Below are positions 1-8,103 of a DNA stretch of 26,818 nucleotides, piece after piece. Under the pieces are notes generated by a model, which made no database searches, was not told where the DNA came from, and was given only the letters and a program-made list of their open reading frames with translations. Each line of letters starts with the position of its first letter. Positions within the stretch are counted from its first letter, which is position 1. This stretch comes from a virus: IMG/VR virus record IMGVR_UViG_3300035162_000762, positions 1-26,818 of that record; one strand, given 5' to 3'. The translations under genes were made by a program, and so were the position numbers.

Positions 1-244
1 ACCATATAAGCATAGGCACAACATATTCATCTAGTAGGCTTTTCCAACGTGCGTTTTCAGGCAAGTCTATTCCTGCTACTATGGCCGCTGTTAAAGCATC
101 ATACATTTTTGTACTCAAATAGTTTTGAATATGTATCTCCTGCGCTGTCTTAATGAAGAAAATGAACTTGTCCGTATCTACATTCCCATCAAGAATAGAG
201 TTGCGAACTAAGTCAGTTCTGTCTATGAATAATACTGTTGCCAT
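1..244 (-). CDS. Head-tail connector (neck) protein, partial
   Basis: This gene starts at the ATG at 244 and runs off the left end, so only the first 81 codons are present. The visible protein begins MATVLFIDRTDLVRNSILDG and continues with a helical stretch containing DTDKFIFFIKTAQEIHIQNYL. This N-terminus resembles a small neck/connector family common in Bacteroidetes siphoviruses (the DUF6712-like type); that match is from memory, not a search. Such proteins are thought to sit between portal and tail. It follows the portal gene by 7 bases, which supports a role at the head-tail joint. No promoter or terminator separates the two. Confidence 0.7.
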   Translation of the reverse strand, partial: MATVLFIDRTDLVRNSILDGNVDTDKFIFFIKTAQEIHIQNYLSTKMYDALTAAIVAGIDLPENARWKSLLDEYVVPMLIW

Positions 245-251
245 TTCTTAT

Positions 252-2345
252 TTATTTAGGGTAAGCTCCTCTACCTGCTTGTTTGTCTGTTGCTATTGCA
301 GCTTTCTTAGAGCCTCTTGGATTTCTTAAAGCGTAAGCAGGAATAGTTCTAGTCTTCTTATAGTTCTTAAGGTTTTTAGATGCCTCTGTTTTACTTTCTA
401 AGCGATACAAAACCCTAACCCATTTATGTTTGCAATAGATTCCACCTTTTAACTCAAAGATGTTATAACGCATACTAGGCTTATGTCTAAACTGCACATT
501 GACATCCTCGAAATTACTTGCCTTGTCAATATCCTCTATACGCCATACAGTTCCTTTACTACTCATAGCCATCATATTCTTGCAGAAGTCTCTAGATTCA
601 CCAGACTGCGACATCCCTTTAGCATATTTGTACCTGATTTTGTACAAACCATTTTTTGAATCTAAATCGCTATAAGCAGATCCATCAGCTTTTGAAGTAA
701 TAAAGTCTTTAAGTCCTACAAGGTGTTTGATTTTTGAAAGCGTTGTTTCCTCTTTTTCATTGATTAAAAAAGCTGCCCAATCTTCATTGCTATATTCTGA
801 GTCCTCTTCTAGCTCATCAACTACAACCCATTCGTCCCCCATTTGAGTTCCTGAACTTCCTAAAGAACCCAAAAGAATTTCTGTACTATCACTTGATAAC
901 TCAGTAGATAAGGGGACACAGTTTGGCACTTCTTTGCCATCTTTCATCTTAGTTCCTATCTGCTCATATCCATCCCAACAAGGCTCTTTTAAGGATATAT
1001 CGTGATTCTCGCAAGGCATAAAGTAAATAACGCCCTCAACTTCGTGTTCGTGATATCCACCACACCCGTCAGCCTCTGCTTTTGCAATAGCCTCCTCTTT
1101 TGTCTCAAATGCTTCTTTTCCATCTATTTTTTTAAGATTGAATTTCTGCATCTCAACGCCAGTTTCTTCCTCTATTTCTTCTTTGTCTTGAATGTCGGTA
1201 TTTACCTCAGTAAATTCTAACGGCTGTAAGGTCGTAAAGTATAGGTTTAAGGCAATATCGTTGTAAGCTAGTATATTGTCAAAGGAATCAATTAAAAGCT
1301 CCTGAAACGGTCTAATAACGGTGTTGTCCATTAATAGAGATGCTGTCTTAATCTCTTCAGCATTGTTTCCTAAACCGCTTTGGTCTTTAATACCTAAAAG
1401 CATAGGAGAAACAATACGGTGGGCTACCATTATTTTCTTAGTAGATTCTTCAGATAAGAACTGATATTGGTTATGGGCATCACTTAATTGTACAGGAGTT
1501 ATTTCCGCCTGACTTTCTTTGTTGTCATTAAAAGCAATAATGAACTTTCCTGCGTTGCTAGTCCCTGAAAACTTCTCAGCTATTTTATTCTCTATTGACC
1601 TGCGTTCCTCTTGGTTTGGAGTTCCATTATTAAAGTTAATCAGCATACTAGGAGCTAATCCGTTCAGTATGTTGTTTAAGTGATAATTTGAGACCTCTTC
1701 TTCTAGTTCAGCATACTGCAAACCACCTTGATAATCAACTGGAGAGTAGTAATAGAATCCAGACTTGTAGGGTTTAATGTAGTATATCTCAATGTTCTCT
1801 TTTGACATACCATATGCAGGTATTCTTAATGGATTATCGCTTCTCTTAATGTTCGGCCAATCCTTAAAGTAATAGTAAGCAGGAATATCACCGTCATCAT
1901 TGCACTTTTCAGCTCTTAATGTTTCAATAGGCATATGCTCTATTTGTGCAATACTCTTTCTATCCTTAGAATAGATAATCTGCATAGCACATTGCCCCAT
2001 TAATTTAAGGTCATAGCATAATTTTCTTACCACATCCTTTTTGAATAGGGAAATCATTTGAGCATACTCGTTTGGCTTACTACTTGAATCAGTAGCATTT
2101 AAACCCTTGCCATAAATAGCTTGACTAATTCCATTGATAGCGGCATTATTAGTCGGGCTTCCATTATATCTGTCTATGAGATATTGAAAGTAATTATTGT
2201 CCGCACCATATTCAATGTAATCTTCACCGCTTACCTCTTTGATTTCAGGGCTAGTATAAGTGCTTAGGTTAACAAAGCCAAACTCTGATACCTTAGAGGC
2301 TTTTTTAAACTGGCCTTTATCGTTTCTCAATTGTGTGTTTTTCAT
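252..2345 (-). CDS. Portal protein with C-terminal extension
   Basis: This 697-aa protein is most likely the portal, the ring at the capsid vertex through which DNA is packaged and ejected. Residues 1 to about 385 look like a portal core, with a conserved-looking stretch from about 300 (KKIMVAHRIVSPMLLGI) to 350. The rest is unusual. Residues 428-448 carry C428, H432, H434, C445 and H448, like a metal-binding knot. Residues 456-479 have a second Cys-spaced motif (CWDGYEQIGTK...VPNC). Residues about 565-650 form a separate domain with RDFCKNM, WRIEDI and CKHKWVRVLY, and the tail is very basic. The C-terminal domain resembles a minor head protein fused to the portal; this is inference. The start overlaps the stop of the previous gene as ATGA, implying coupled translation. 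It belongs to the unit opened by the late promoter at 2720-2753. Confidence 0.75.
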   Translation of the reverse strand: MKNTQLRNDKGQFKKASKVSEFGFVNLSTYTSPEIKEVSGEDYIEYGADNNYFQYLIDRYNGSPTNNAAINGISQAIYGKGLNATDSSSKPNEYAQMISLFKKDVVRKLCYDLKLMGQCAMQIIYSKDRKSIAQIEHMPIETLRAEKCNDDGDIPAYYYFKDWPNIKRSDNPLRIPAYGMSKENIEIYYIKPYKSGFYYYSPVDYQGGLQYAELEEEVSNYHLNNILNGLAPSMLINFNNGTPNQEERRSIENKIAEKFSGTSNAGKFIIAFNDNKESQAEITPVQLSDAHNQYQFLSEESTKKIMVAHRIVSPMLLGIKDQSGLGNNAEEIKTASLLMDNTVIRPFQELLIDSFDNILAYNDIALNLYFTTLQPLEFTEVNTDIQDKEEIEEETGVEMQKFNLKKIDGKEAFETKEEAIAKAEADGCGGYHEHEVEGVIYFMPCENHDISLKEPCWDGYEQIGTKMKDGKEVPNCVPLSTELSSDSTEILLGSLGSSGTQMGDEWVVVDELEEDSEYSNEDWAAFLINEKEETTLSKIKHLVGLKDFITSKADGSAYSDLDSKNGLYKIRYKYAKGMSQSGESRDFCKNMMAMSSKGTVWRIEDIDKASNFEDVNVQFRHKPSMRYNIFELKGGIYCKHKWVRVLYRLESKTEASKNLKNYKKTRTIPAYALRNPRGSKKAAIATDKQAGRGAYPK

Positions 2346-2719
2346 CGTACTGTGTAGGTATTATTAAAACCGTCATAATGTGTATACTGCCCTTCATTAA
2401 GTTTATAGTGAGAGCTTTCATTTAACTGGTTAACATCTTGGTCTGTACAAAATATTCTATCCTTGAAAATATCTTCTTTATACCCCGAAGCTGTTTCTGT
2501 GTATAAATGTATATCATAAAAATGGTTTTCAACTAATACAGGAGCAAAGGCTTGGCTGAACTGTAAGTAATTGCCCACCGTTGTAGCCGCTGCAATAGTA
2601 TATATCACGATAATGTTTGTACTATCGTCTCTGATAGACATTTTAAACGGAATACTGTCATACTTTCTAGGTATTACAGATATGGTTTGAGCTACTGCTG
2701 AGGTGGTTAATATTATCAT
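2342..2719 (-). CDS. Unknown virion-region protein
   Basis: This 125-aa protein is of unknown function. It begins MIILTTSAVAQTISVIPRKYD, then shows beta-rich sequence without an obvious motif. I recall similar small proteins next to structural genes in Bacteroidetes phages, so a minor virion role is plausible. It is the first gene after the late promoter at 2720-2753, and its ATG is only 5 bases downstream of the TACGTTATATA element. Its stop overlaps the portal start (ATGA), so the two are probably translated together. The N-terminus is moderately hydrophobic but is not a convincing signal peptide. Confidence 0.6.
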   Translation of the reverse strand: MIILTTSAVAQTISVIPRKYDSIPFKMSIRDDSTNIIVIYTIAAATTVGNYLQFSQAFAPVLVENHFYDIHLYTETASGYKEDIFKDRIFCTDQDVNQLNESSHYKLNEGQYTHYDGFNNTYTVR

Positions 2720-2753
2720 ACTCTTATATAACGTAAAAAAAAAATTAATTTGT
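2720..2753 (-). promoter_or_regulatory. Late-type promoter, portal unit
   Basis: On the minus strand ACAAATT (2753-2747) is followed by 11 bases, then TACGTTATATA (2735-2725) and 5 bases to the ATG at 2719. The same arrangement occurs at three other places in the virion region. It lies just downstream of the terminator at 2768-2797, so it would restart transcription for the portal unit. Its identity as a promoter is inferred from repetition, spacing and position. Confidence 0.65.
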
Positions 2754-2767
2754 AGAATTATATAAGC

Positions 2768-2797
2768 AAAAAAAAAGCCCCCGATTAAGGAGGCTTT
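2768..2797 (-). terminator. Rho-independent terminator after tail-tube gene
   Basis: Reading the minus strand, AAGCCTCC and GGGGGCTT form an 8-bp stem with one G-U pair and a 6-base loop, followed by a run of nine T. It lies 23 bases after the stop of the 2820-3383 gene. It separates the capsid/tail-tube unit from the portal unit. Confidence 0.85.
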
Positions 2798-2819
2798 ATT
2801 TTCTAACTTAAAAAGTTAA

Positions 2820-3383
2820 TTAAGCAGGTACAACTGCTGGAGGTGTGTTAGCTGGAGTAGGGTCAATTTGAACAGCACTTGCTGTTGCTTGTCCTGCTGC
2901 TAAGAACCAAGGAGCATTCTGCTCCATTCCTTCCATAGTTAAAGTGAAACCACTCAAGTCACCTGCTGCTGCGCCTGTAACAATAGTTCCACCTGTCATT
3001 TCCATTCCGTTGTTGAGACCACAAAGAAACTCATTACCATAGTAATCAACTACAACCGCATAAGGTCGTGTGATAGCTATTTGATAAAGTTCAGCACTAG
3101 TCAAAGCATCTAAAAATGGTAATGTAAGACTCAAAGTCTGAGTGTAAAAAGTAGTCCCGTTTTCTCTTGAAGAGGTAACAGTAGTTTCTAAACTAGAGCT
3201 GCCTTTTACTGGATAAGAAAACCATACTGGAGCAGGTGTATCATCTACAATAGTAGCCTCACCTGTTGCTGCTGCAAGTGTGATACTATCAATAGTACCA
3301 AAGTCTGCAAACCTTACTTCTTTAATGCCACCAAAAGCGGACTTACAAGGGACACTCCGCCCCGATGTTAATGCACAAGCCAT
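2820..3383 (-). CDS. Putative major tail (tube) protein
   Basis: This 187-aa protein is a candidate major tail-tube subunit, which polymerises around the tape measure. It begins MACALTSGRSVPCKSAFGGI, a start seen in a family common in Bacteroidetes siphoviruses (from memory), and has a beta-strand, Thr/Ser/Ala-rich composition throughout, including SSRENGTTFYTQTLSLTLPF at about 91-110. The gene is framed by strong terminators on both sides, which is typical of highly expressed structural genes. No late-promoter element precedes it, so it probably depends on readthrough from the capsid gene. The A-rich leader (TAAAAACATAAAATT before ATG) is typical for Bacteroidetes translation starts. A decoration protein is the main alternative. 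Confidence 0.6.
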   Translation of the reverse strand: MACALTSGRSVPCKSAFGGIKEVRFADFGTIDSITLAAATGEATIVDDTPAPVWFSYPVKGSSSLETTVTSSRENGTTFYTQTLSLTLPFLDALTSAELYQIAITRPYAVVVDYYGNEFLCGLNNGMEMTGGTIVTGAAAGDLSGFTLTMEGMEQNAPWFLAAGQATASAVQIDPTPANTPPAVVPA

Positions 3384-3402
3384 AATTTTATGTTTTTAGT
3401 TT

Positions 3403-3444
3403 TAAAAAAAAAGGGTGAGCGGATTAAAGCCACCCACCCTTTTC
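3403..3444 (-). terminator. Rho-independent terminator after capsid gene
   Basis: On the minus strand AAAGGGTGGG pairs with CTCACCCTTT (10 bp including one G-U pair) around a 13-base loop, followed by a run of T to 3404. It sits 18 bases after the capsid stop codon and 20 bases before the next start. It should partly uncouple tail-tube transcription from capsid transcription. Confidence 0.85.
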
Positions 3445-3461
3445 TAAGTATTATTAATTAA

Positions 3462-4442
3462 TTAAGCGTACTCAACAAGGTCAGAAGCGATCCCGAATTG
3501 AACAGCACTTGTGAAACGCATTACCATTCTCACGTTGTTAGAAGCATCCAAATCTGCCATATCTAAAACTTTTACAGCATTTGTGTCATTCAACAAACCT
3601 GTACCGAAGTATAAGTTAGAGCGTTGAGCTGCGTACATTTTGTTAACAGACATTCCCGGACAAACGAATATTTTAACTCCATTGACAGTTAAACTTCCGT
3701 TGTTCCACCATTGAGTTCCCATATTAGAAACACCATTAGCACCTAATCCATTTGCGCCAAAACCACCAAGAGCCTGTACATAGAATTTAGCTGCTGCTGA
3801 TCCAACGTAAAGGAATAAGTCTTCTTTTCCGTAAAGTGAAGCTGGGATAGCATCTACTACCTTAGACAATTCAGTTACAATGTTAGCTGCATCTAAACCA
3901 CCTGCGATAGCTGCTACTTGCTGACCTGCAGGAATATCTCCTGCTGCTGCTGATGCTGCGATTAGTTTCTCAAAACCATCAAAAGAGTTATTAGCTCCTG
4001 CGGCAGTATCTCCTTGCCAAATACAGAACTCAGTATTTTGTGCTACTTCAGAAGCTACGTGAGCAATCATAAAGTCAGAGAATTTAGGTGGCAATGCTTG
4101 ACCTAAACCATATCCCATTGACTGGCTTTCCCAATCGTTTACGAAGTCATACTTACATAATTGTAGGTTAACTTGTAGCTCAACTGGCTGAATGATACGC
4201 TCAGTAAGTGTTACAGAACTGTTTGGTGTAAAGTCACAAGATGCTGCACTTACTAGATTACCAGTAGCTAGTTTCTTGATCACCTCTTTGTAAGAGATGT
4301 TTGCTTTTACAGTTAGTCCGCCATCATCAATAGTTGATGCGCTTAAAAGAGCTGCTGCGATGTACTCACCTGCAAACTCACCTGCGTAGGTAGTCGTGAT
4401 GTTAACGGCAGTTGCCAATTGTACGTTTCTTGAATTACTCAT
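3462..4442 (-). CDS. Major capsid protein
   Basis: This 326-aa protein is the major capsid protein, the shell subunit of the head, probably with the HK97 fold. It has the expected size, an Ala/Gly-rich composition, and a near-complete lack of charged clusters. It lies directly after a scaffold-like gene and is followed by a strong terminator. The N-terminal part (MSNSRNVQLATAVNITTTYA) and the region around 105-130 (SMGYGLGQALPPKFSDFMIA) resemble capsid proteins of Bacteroidetes siphoviruses, recalled without a search. The leader is A-rich with no Shine-Dalgarno. Only 11 bases separate it from the scaffold gene, and both should be made from the late promoter at 5069-5100. Confidence 0.8.
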   Translation of the reverse strand: MSNSRNVQLATAVNITTTYAGEFAGEYIAAALLSASTIDDGGLTVKANISYKEVIKKLATGNLVSAASCDFTPNSSVTLTERIIQPVELQVNLQLCKYDFVNDWESQSMGYGLGQALPPKFSDFMIAHVASEVAQNTEFCIWQGDTAAGANNSFDGFEKLIAASAAAGDIPAGQQVAAIAGGLDAANIVTELSKVVDAIPASLYGKEDLFLYVGSAAAKFYVQALGGFGANGLGANGVSNMGTQWWNNGSLTVNGVKIFVCPGMSVNKMYAAQRSNLYFGTGLLNDTNAVKVLDMADLDASNNVRMVMRFTSAVQFGIASDLVEYA

Positions 4443-4453
4443 ATTCGTTTGAT

Positions 4454-5068
4454 TTATTTATTTAGTTTATTTAATACTCTTTCCATTGCTGTGGTATTGA
4501 ACTTACCTTTTGCAAATTCCATTCTTTTCTTAGGTGCGCTTTCTCCTTCAGGATTGTGCTTGATAGGAGCAGCAGCAGCTTCAGAAAATTCTTCTTTAAC
4601 AGTACGTGACTTTAAAACATTAGCAGTTTCTTCAGCCATTTCCTCTTCTTGCATTTTGCTTTCTTTGTCAGCTTTTAAATCTGCAATAGCATCTTCAAGG
4701 TTCTGGATTCTTTTCTCCATTCCTTCCCAGTCTCCAACCTCAGCCATTTCTTTTGACTCTTCTTCTTCTTTAAGGTCAGAAGTGATTTCTTCACCTTCTT
4801 CAGTTTCTTTAGCAGGAACTTCGTCAGCTACCTCTCTAACGTCAGCAATTACACCCTCTTCAGATACCACTAATAAGCGGCCATCTTCAAGCATATACTC
4901 ACCGACAGGCATAGCAACTTTCTCATCGTCTGTAACGATAAAAACCTCTTTGTCCTTTTCAAAAGAATCAGCACTTATTACGGTGCCGTTTTCTAGCTTC
5001 ATATCCATAAGTTTAACCTCAAGGTTTAGAAGTGTTTTGATTTGATTTAGCATTTCAGTTGATTTCAT
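4454..5068 (-). CDS. Scaffold-like capsid assembly protein
   Basis: This 204-aa, very acidic protein is probably the scaffold that organises capsid subunits before DNA packaging. Residues about 20-75 form a small beta-rich region (LENGTVISADSF, then MPVGEYMLEDGRLLVVSEEG). About 85-150 is a Glu/Lys-rich helical, probably coiled-coil segment. The C-terminus is basic and ends KGKFNTTAMERVLNKLNK, similar to the tail of scaffold-type proteins upstream of capsid genes in Bacteroidetes phages. Position between prohead protease and capsid supports the call. The ATG is 3 bases from the TACGTTATATA element of the late promoter. Confidence 0.65.
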   Translation of the reverse strand: MKSTEMLNQIKTLLNLEVKLMDMKLENGTVISADSFEKDKEVFIVTDDEKVAMPVGEYMLEDGRLLVVSEEGVIADVREVADEVPAKETEEGEEITSDLKEEEESKEMAEVGDWEGMEKRIQNLEDAIADLKADKESKMQEEEMAEETANVLKSRTVKEEFSEAAAAPIKHNPEGESAPKKRMEFAKGKFNTTAMERVLNKLNK

Positions 5069-5100
5069 ATGTATATAACGTAAGTATTGATAAAATTTGT
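5069..5100 (-). promoter_or_regulatory. Late-type promoter, scaffold/capsid unit
   Basis: The minus strand reads ACAAATT (5100-5094), 11 bases, TACGTTATATA (5082-5072), then CAT and the ATG at 5068. Spacing is identical to the other three copies. It lies between the 51-aa Cys-rich gene and the scaffold gene and would drive the most highly expressed virion genes. Confidence 0.7.
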
Positions 5101-5108
5101 ATTTTCAA

Positions 5109-5264
5109 TTAAGTTCTAGTGATTACTCCTATCCCTTGCGCCCTCATAGAGCCGTCACAGCACTCTCTAGAATAAGTGTTACTATCCCAACATAGACAAG
5201 CTCTTCCGCTGCCTTTAGGTGACGTTCTACTAGCTATAAATCTGCTATTGCTTTTACTTCGCAT
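5109..5264 (-). CDS. Cys-rich 51-aa phage protein
   Basis: This 51-aa protein has the motif CLCWDSNTYSRECCDGSMRA followed by QGIG. I recall a small conserved family in Bacteroidetes phages with the same pattern of C.C....TYS..CCDG....QGIG, of unknown function. The paired cysteines suggest metal binding or a disulfide-stabilised virion part. It starts at an ATG inside the last codons of the protease gene (11-base overlap), so it is probably translated with the protease. It ends just before the scaffold promoter. Confidence 0.75.
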   Translation of the reverse strand: MRSKSNSRFIASRTSPKGSGRACLCWDSNTYSRECCDGSMRAQGIGVITRT

Positions 5265-5859
5265 CTTCAGAAGTTAAAATGTTTACTATTTCCTTTAGGA
5301 TTTTTTCATCCTCTGATAAATCTGCTTTAGCCTCTTCTTTAGGTTTACCCATCTTGTCAGCGAAGTATCCTTCAATCGAGAAGCCTTTGACCTTATTTGT
5401 TTTGACATACTCCTGCCATATCTCTTCGTTATTAACCTTGACTGCACCCATCCAAGTTCCAATAGGGACATTAAGGCCATACTTTCTTGATTTGTCTTGT
5501 ACCTCGTCTTCAACTATCCAGCTCTCAACTAAAGTAAGACCATTAAGTGCTTGATCGTGTTCTAAGGTTGAGTTGTTTTGATAACCGTTTTTAAGGTACA
5601 TCTGTGATGCCTTAACTATCGTGTCTTTTGAAAAGAAAATGTAATACTCACCCTCTTCACCATTTCTGTATATTGGCTTATTAGGTATAAGTAAAGCACC
5701 TAGCAGTATCTTTTTTTCCTTGTCAACCTCAGCGAGTTTTATCTCTTCTGAATTTAAGGTTACAAAGTCAGACTCTATTGCAGGGTTTTCTACGATTGAG
5801 ATAGCTTCGATTCCTGCATCTTCTTGATCCTCGTCTAGTATTAGTTCTATAATCTTCAT
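5254..5859 (-). CDS. Prohead protease, XkdF-like
   Basis: This 201-aa protein resembles XkdF-type putative phage serine proteases (Peptidase_S78_2), which trim scaffold and capsid proteins during head maturation. It begins MKIIELILDEDQEDAGIEAI followed by SIVENPAIESDFV, a start typical of the family. The fold core at 52-170 has GALLIPNKPIYR, then TLEHD with candidate catalytic H101 and GFSIEGYF with candidate S161. Residues 167-201 are charged and helical. It directly precedes the scaffold and capsid genes, as expected. Its ATG lies 3 bases from a late-promoter element. Family assignment is by recognition of these motifs. Confidence 0.8.
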   Translation of the reverse strand: MKIIELILDEDQEDAGIEAISIVENPAIESDFVTLNSEEIKLAEVDKEKKILLGALLIPNKPIYRNGEEGEYYIFFSKDTIVKASQMYLKNGYQNNSTLEHDQALNGLTLVESWIVEDEVQDKSRKYGLNVPIGTWMGAVKVNNEEIWQEYVKTNKVKGFSIEGYFADKMGKPKEEAKADLSEDEKILKEIVNILTSEDAK

Positions 5860-5891
5860 ATTTATATAACGTATTTATTTGTAATTTTTGT
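5860..5891 (-). promoter_or_regulatory. Late-type promoter, protease unit
   Basis: The minus strand reads ACAAAAA (5891-5885), 11 bases, TACGTTATATA (5873-5863), then AAT and the ATG at 5859. The upstream box partly lies in the last bases of the tape-measure region, just after its stop. It is one of four copies with the same spacing. Confidence 0.7.
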
Positions 5892-5893
5892 GT

Positions 5894-7972
5894 TTATCCT
5901 ACTGTTGCACCTGTAATAATACCTCTGTCTAAGGCTTGAGCGGTGGTCACATCACTTGCTACTACATAAGTTTTTATAGGTTGATTGGTTTGGCTTCCTA
6001 TGGCATCAGCTAATTGATTACTTCCGCTAGCTCCTACTGTGTTAAATTCAGGCGGAGCAGAAGGTATTGAAGGGGTTGCGGGTCTACCGCCAGTACTTGG
6101 TGGCGGCGTACTTGCACCTACTGGTTTTGTACTTGCTATTTTCTTGATATTAACTGCTGCAAAAGCACCCGCCAAACCTGCTTGAATATATGGATAAGCA
6201 GGGAACAGCCCTGTAACAGGACTAGCAGAAGCAGTAGTAAACGCATTTTGAACGGCTTGATAACCGCTTATTGTAGCTTGACCTATTGCCATAGCTTTAC
6301 CTAATTTACTTCCCTCTCCTGCTATCTCACCGATTAAAGCAAACCCTTGTTTTGCAGAATCCAGCTTGGCATTTATTACATCTCTATTTAGTTGCTTTTC
6401 CTTTTCCGCCTTTGCCTCCTCTCTAGCTAAGTCTTCATCATCAAATTGTTTTTGTTTATCTGCTAACGCTTTTAAACCAGCAGCTACAATGTCACCTAAA
6501 ATAGTTTCATCAGTTATTTTTTGTTCTATGGCTTGAGCTAATAAAGCGTCATAGTGTTCTTGTATTTTCTCAAGTTCTAACTCTCTTTTTTCATCTTCAT
6601 AAAGTGCTGTCGCATCTCTGATGTTCTTTTTTAAAGCCTCTAATTCTTTTAGCCTTTGAATCTCAGCGTCATCTATCTCTTTTTTGTTAGCTGCAACAAT
6701 ATCATCTGCTGCAACTTTTGCCGCTGCTTCTTCAGCTCTTAAAGCTATTACCTGTGCAGTTACCTCTCTGTCTTTTTGTAATTTAGCTGTTTCCAGATTT
6801 ATTAGCTCGGCTTTTAGAGCAACCTCTTCGTCAAGCGCATCTTTAGTAGCAGCCCCTAGTGAGTTTTCCGCAATCTTAGCATCTAACCTTAACTGAGCAG
6901 CTTCAATCTCTTTTTGTGTTATTTCATCTTCTAGCCTTCCTGCTTCTTCTAAAAACTCAATACGTTGATTTAAACTAAAGTTTTCTTTATCAACTGCTTT
7001 GTTTAACAAATCGGCTCTGTCTCTGTTTGCTTTTGCTCTATCTAAGATAATTTGTCTATCTAGTTTATCAGCTTTAGCTCTTTGGTCGGCTATTTGTTGT
7101 GCAATTTTAGCTTCTTTAGATAGTTCTGTAATTAAATTTTTAGTGCTTTTTATTAATGCTTCTGTAATCATTACAGTTGGGTTTAAAGCTCTGTTAAGAC
7201 CTACCACGCCTTTCCCTGCATCCTTTAAAGCACCTCTAAAATCTCCACTAAATAGTTTTTTAATAGCTGAACCCATAAACCCTAAGCTCTCTATTGCTAG
7301 GTCTATCTTATCCATCACAAATTCTGTGATAGTATTTCCAAAGTCTTTTATAAGTTGTACTGGATCTGTAAATAAACTAATTAAAATATCACCTATAAGT
7401 GCTATCCTATCAATGAACACGTCCATAATAACGCCCATCACAGTCATTATCTTGTTAAATTGATTTTGCCCCTTTTCTGAACTGGTAAAAGCAGCTCCTA
7501 ATGAAGTAATAGCAATTAGCAAAGCTCCAATACCTGTTCCGATTATAGCGATTTTCATCAACTTTAACCCTTTGGTAGCAGCCATAATTGATGTCCTCAT
7601 TCCACCTAAACCAGAAATAACGCCACCAGTTTGAGCATCTAATATTCCAAGTACACCGCCGTAATCAGCTGTGTTTTCTTCTGCTTCTTTTAAAGTTTTA
7701 TTAGCTTTTTTTCTTTCTGTCGTTACATTTTTTAATCCATCGACCTCTTCGTCTAACTTATCTTTAGTTTCTTTTATCTTATTATTTAAAGACTTTCTCC
7801 TTGCAAATTCTGTTTTGGTAGTTGAAGCAAGTTCTTTTTCGAAACTTTCTAATTCAGATTTTAACCCCTCAATTAAACTTTCTTGAGCACGAAAAGAAGC
7901 ATTCAATTCTTCTACATTAGCTTGTGCTTCTGAAGTAGATATGTTTAAGGTATATTCTTTAACTACTGCCAT
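5894..7972 (-). CDS. Tail tape measure protein
   Basis: This 692-aa protein is the tape measure, which sets tail length and leaves the virion during DNA ejection. It has the classic layout: a coiled coil at about 10-95 with heptads rich in Glu/Lys, a hydrophobic segment at about 138-165 (MKIAIIGTGIGALLIAITSL), a second at about 180-205, a long charged helical region at about 285-540, a Gly/Ala-rich hydrophobic region at about 540-615, and a Pro/Ser-rich linker near 620-650. At 692 residues it would suggest a comparatively short tail. It overlaps the upstream 46-aa gene by 10 bases. Confidence 0.85.
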   Translation of the reverse strand: MAVVKEYTLNISTSEAQANVEELNASFRAQESLIEGLKSELESFEKELASTTKTEFARRKSLNNKIKETKDKLDEEVDGLKNVTTERKKANKTLKEAEENTADYGGVLGILDAQTGGVISGLGGMRTSIMAATKGLKLMKIAIIGTGIGALLIAITSLGAAFTSSEKGQNQFNKIMTVMGVIMDVFIDRIALIGDILISLFTDPVQLIKDFGNTITEFVMDKIDLAIESLGFMGSAIKKLFSGDFRGALKDAGKGVVGLNRALNPTVMITEALIKSTKNLITELSKEAKIAQQIADQRAKADKLDRQIILDRAKANRDRADLLNKAVDKENFSLNQRIEFLEEAGRLEDEITQKEIEAAQLRLDAKIAENSLGAATKDALDEEVALKAELINLETAKLQKDREVTAQVIALRAEEAAAKVAADDIVAANKKEIDDAEIQRLKELEALKKNIRDATALYEDEKRELELEKIQEHYDALLAQAIEQKITDETILGDIVAAGLKALADKQKQFDDEDLAREEAKAEKEKQLNRDVINAKLDSAKQGFALIGEIAGEGSKLGKAMAIGQATISGYQAVQNAFTTASASPVTGLFPAYPYIQAGLAGAFAAVNIKKIASTKPVGASTPPPSTGGRPATPSIPSAPPEFNTVGASGSNQLADAIGSQTNQPIKTYVVASDVTTAQALDRGIITGATVG

Positions 7973-8103
7973 TTGATAGTGTTTTTAATAATTTTTGAAG
8001 CACTCTTCAAGTCTTTAGGTAAAGCATCTTTCCCCTGTGCAATTCTTATGTTTTCAGTTTCTCCCTTTGCTACTTGTAGCAGCTCAATTATATTACTTAT
8101 CAT
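7963..8103 (-). CDS. Small 46-aa protein between tail genes
   Basis: This 46-aa protein begins MISNIIELLQVAKGETENIR and ends with a basic helix. It starts at an ATG overlapping the stop of the 8100-10331 gene (ATGA) and ends 10 bases inside the tape-measure gene, so it is embedded in a translationally coupled chain. Function is unknown. A minor tail or tape-measure chaperone role is possible from position alone. Confidence 0.65.
   Translation of the reverse strand: MISNIIELLQVAKGETENIRIAQGKDALPKDLKSASKIIKNTIKWQ

Noticed and set aside
119-126. Defective terminase Walker B in terL (N123-E124, residues; DNA near 14778-14781)
   Set aside because: The NE variant after a hydrophobic strand is familiar in phage terminases of this type, and all other motifs are intact. 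Coordinates given are protein residues.
4449-5045. 198-codon plus-strand open frame
   Set aside because: It is the antisense shadow of the acidic scaffold gene, with Ser-rich low-complexity composition; all other long plus-strand frames are shadows too.
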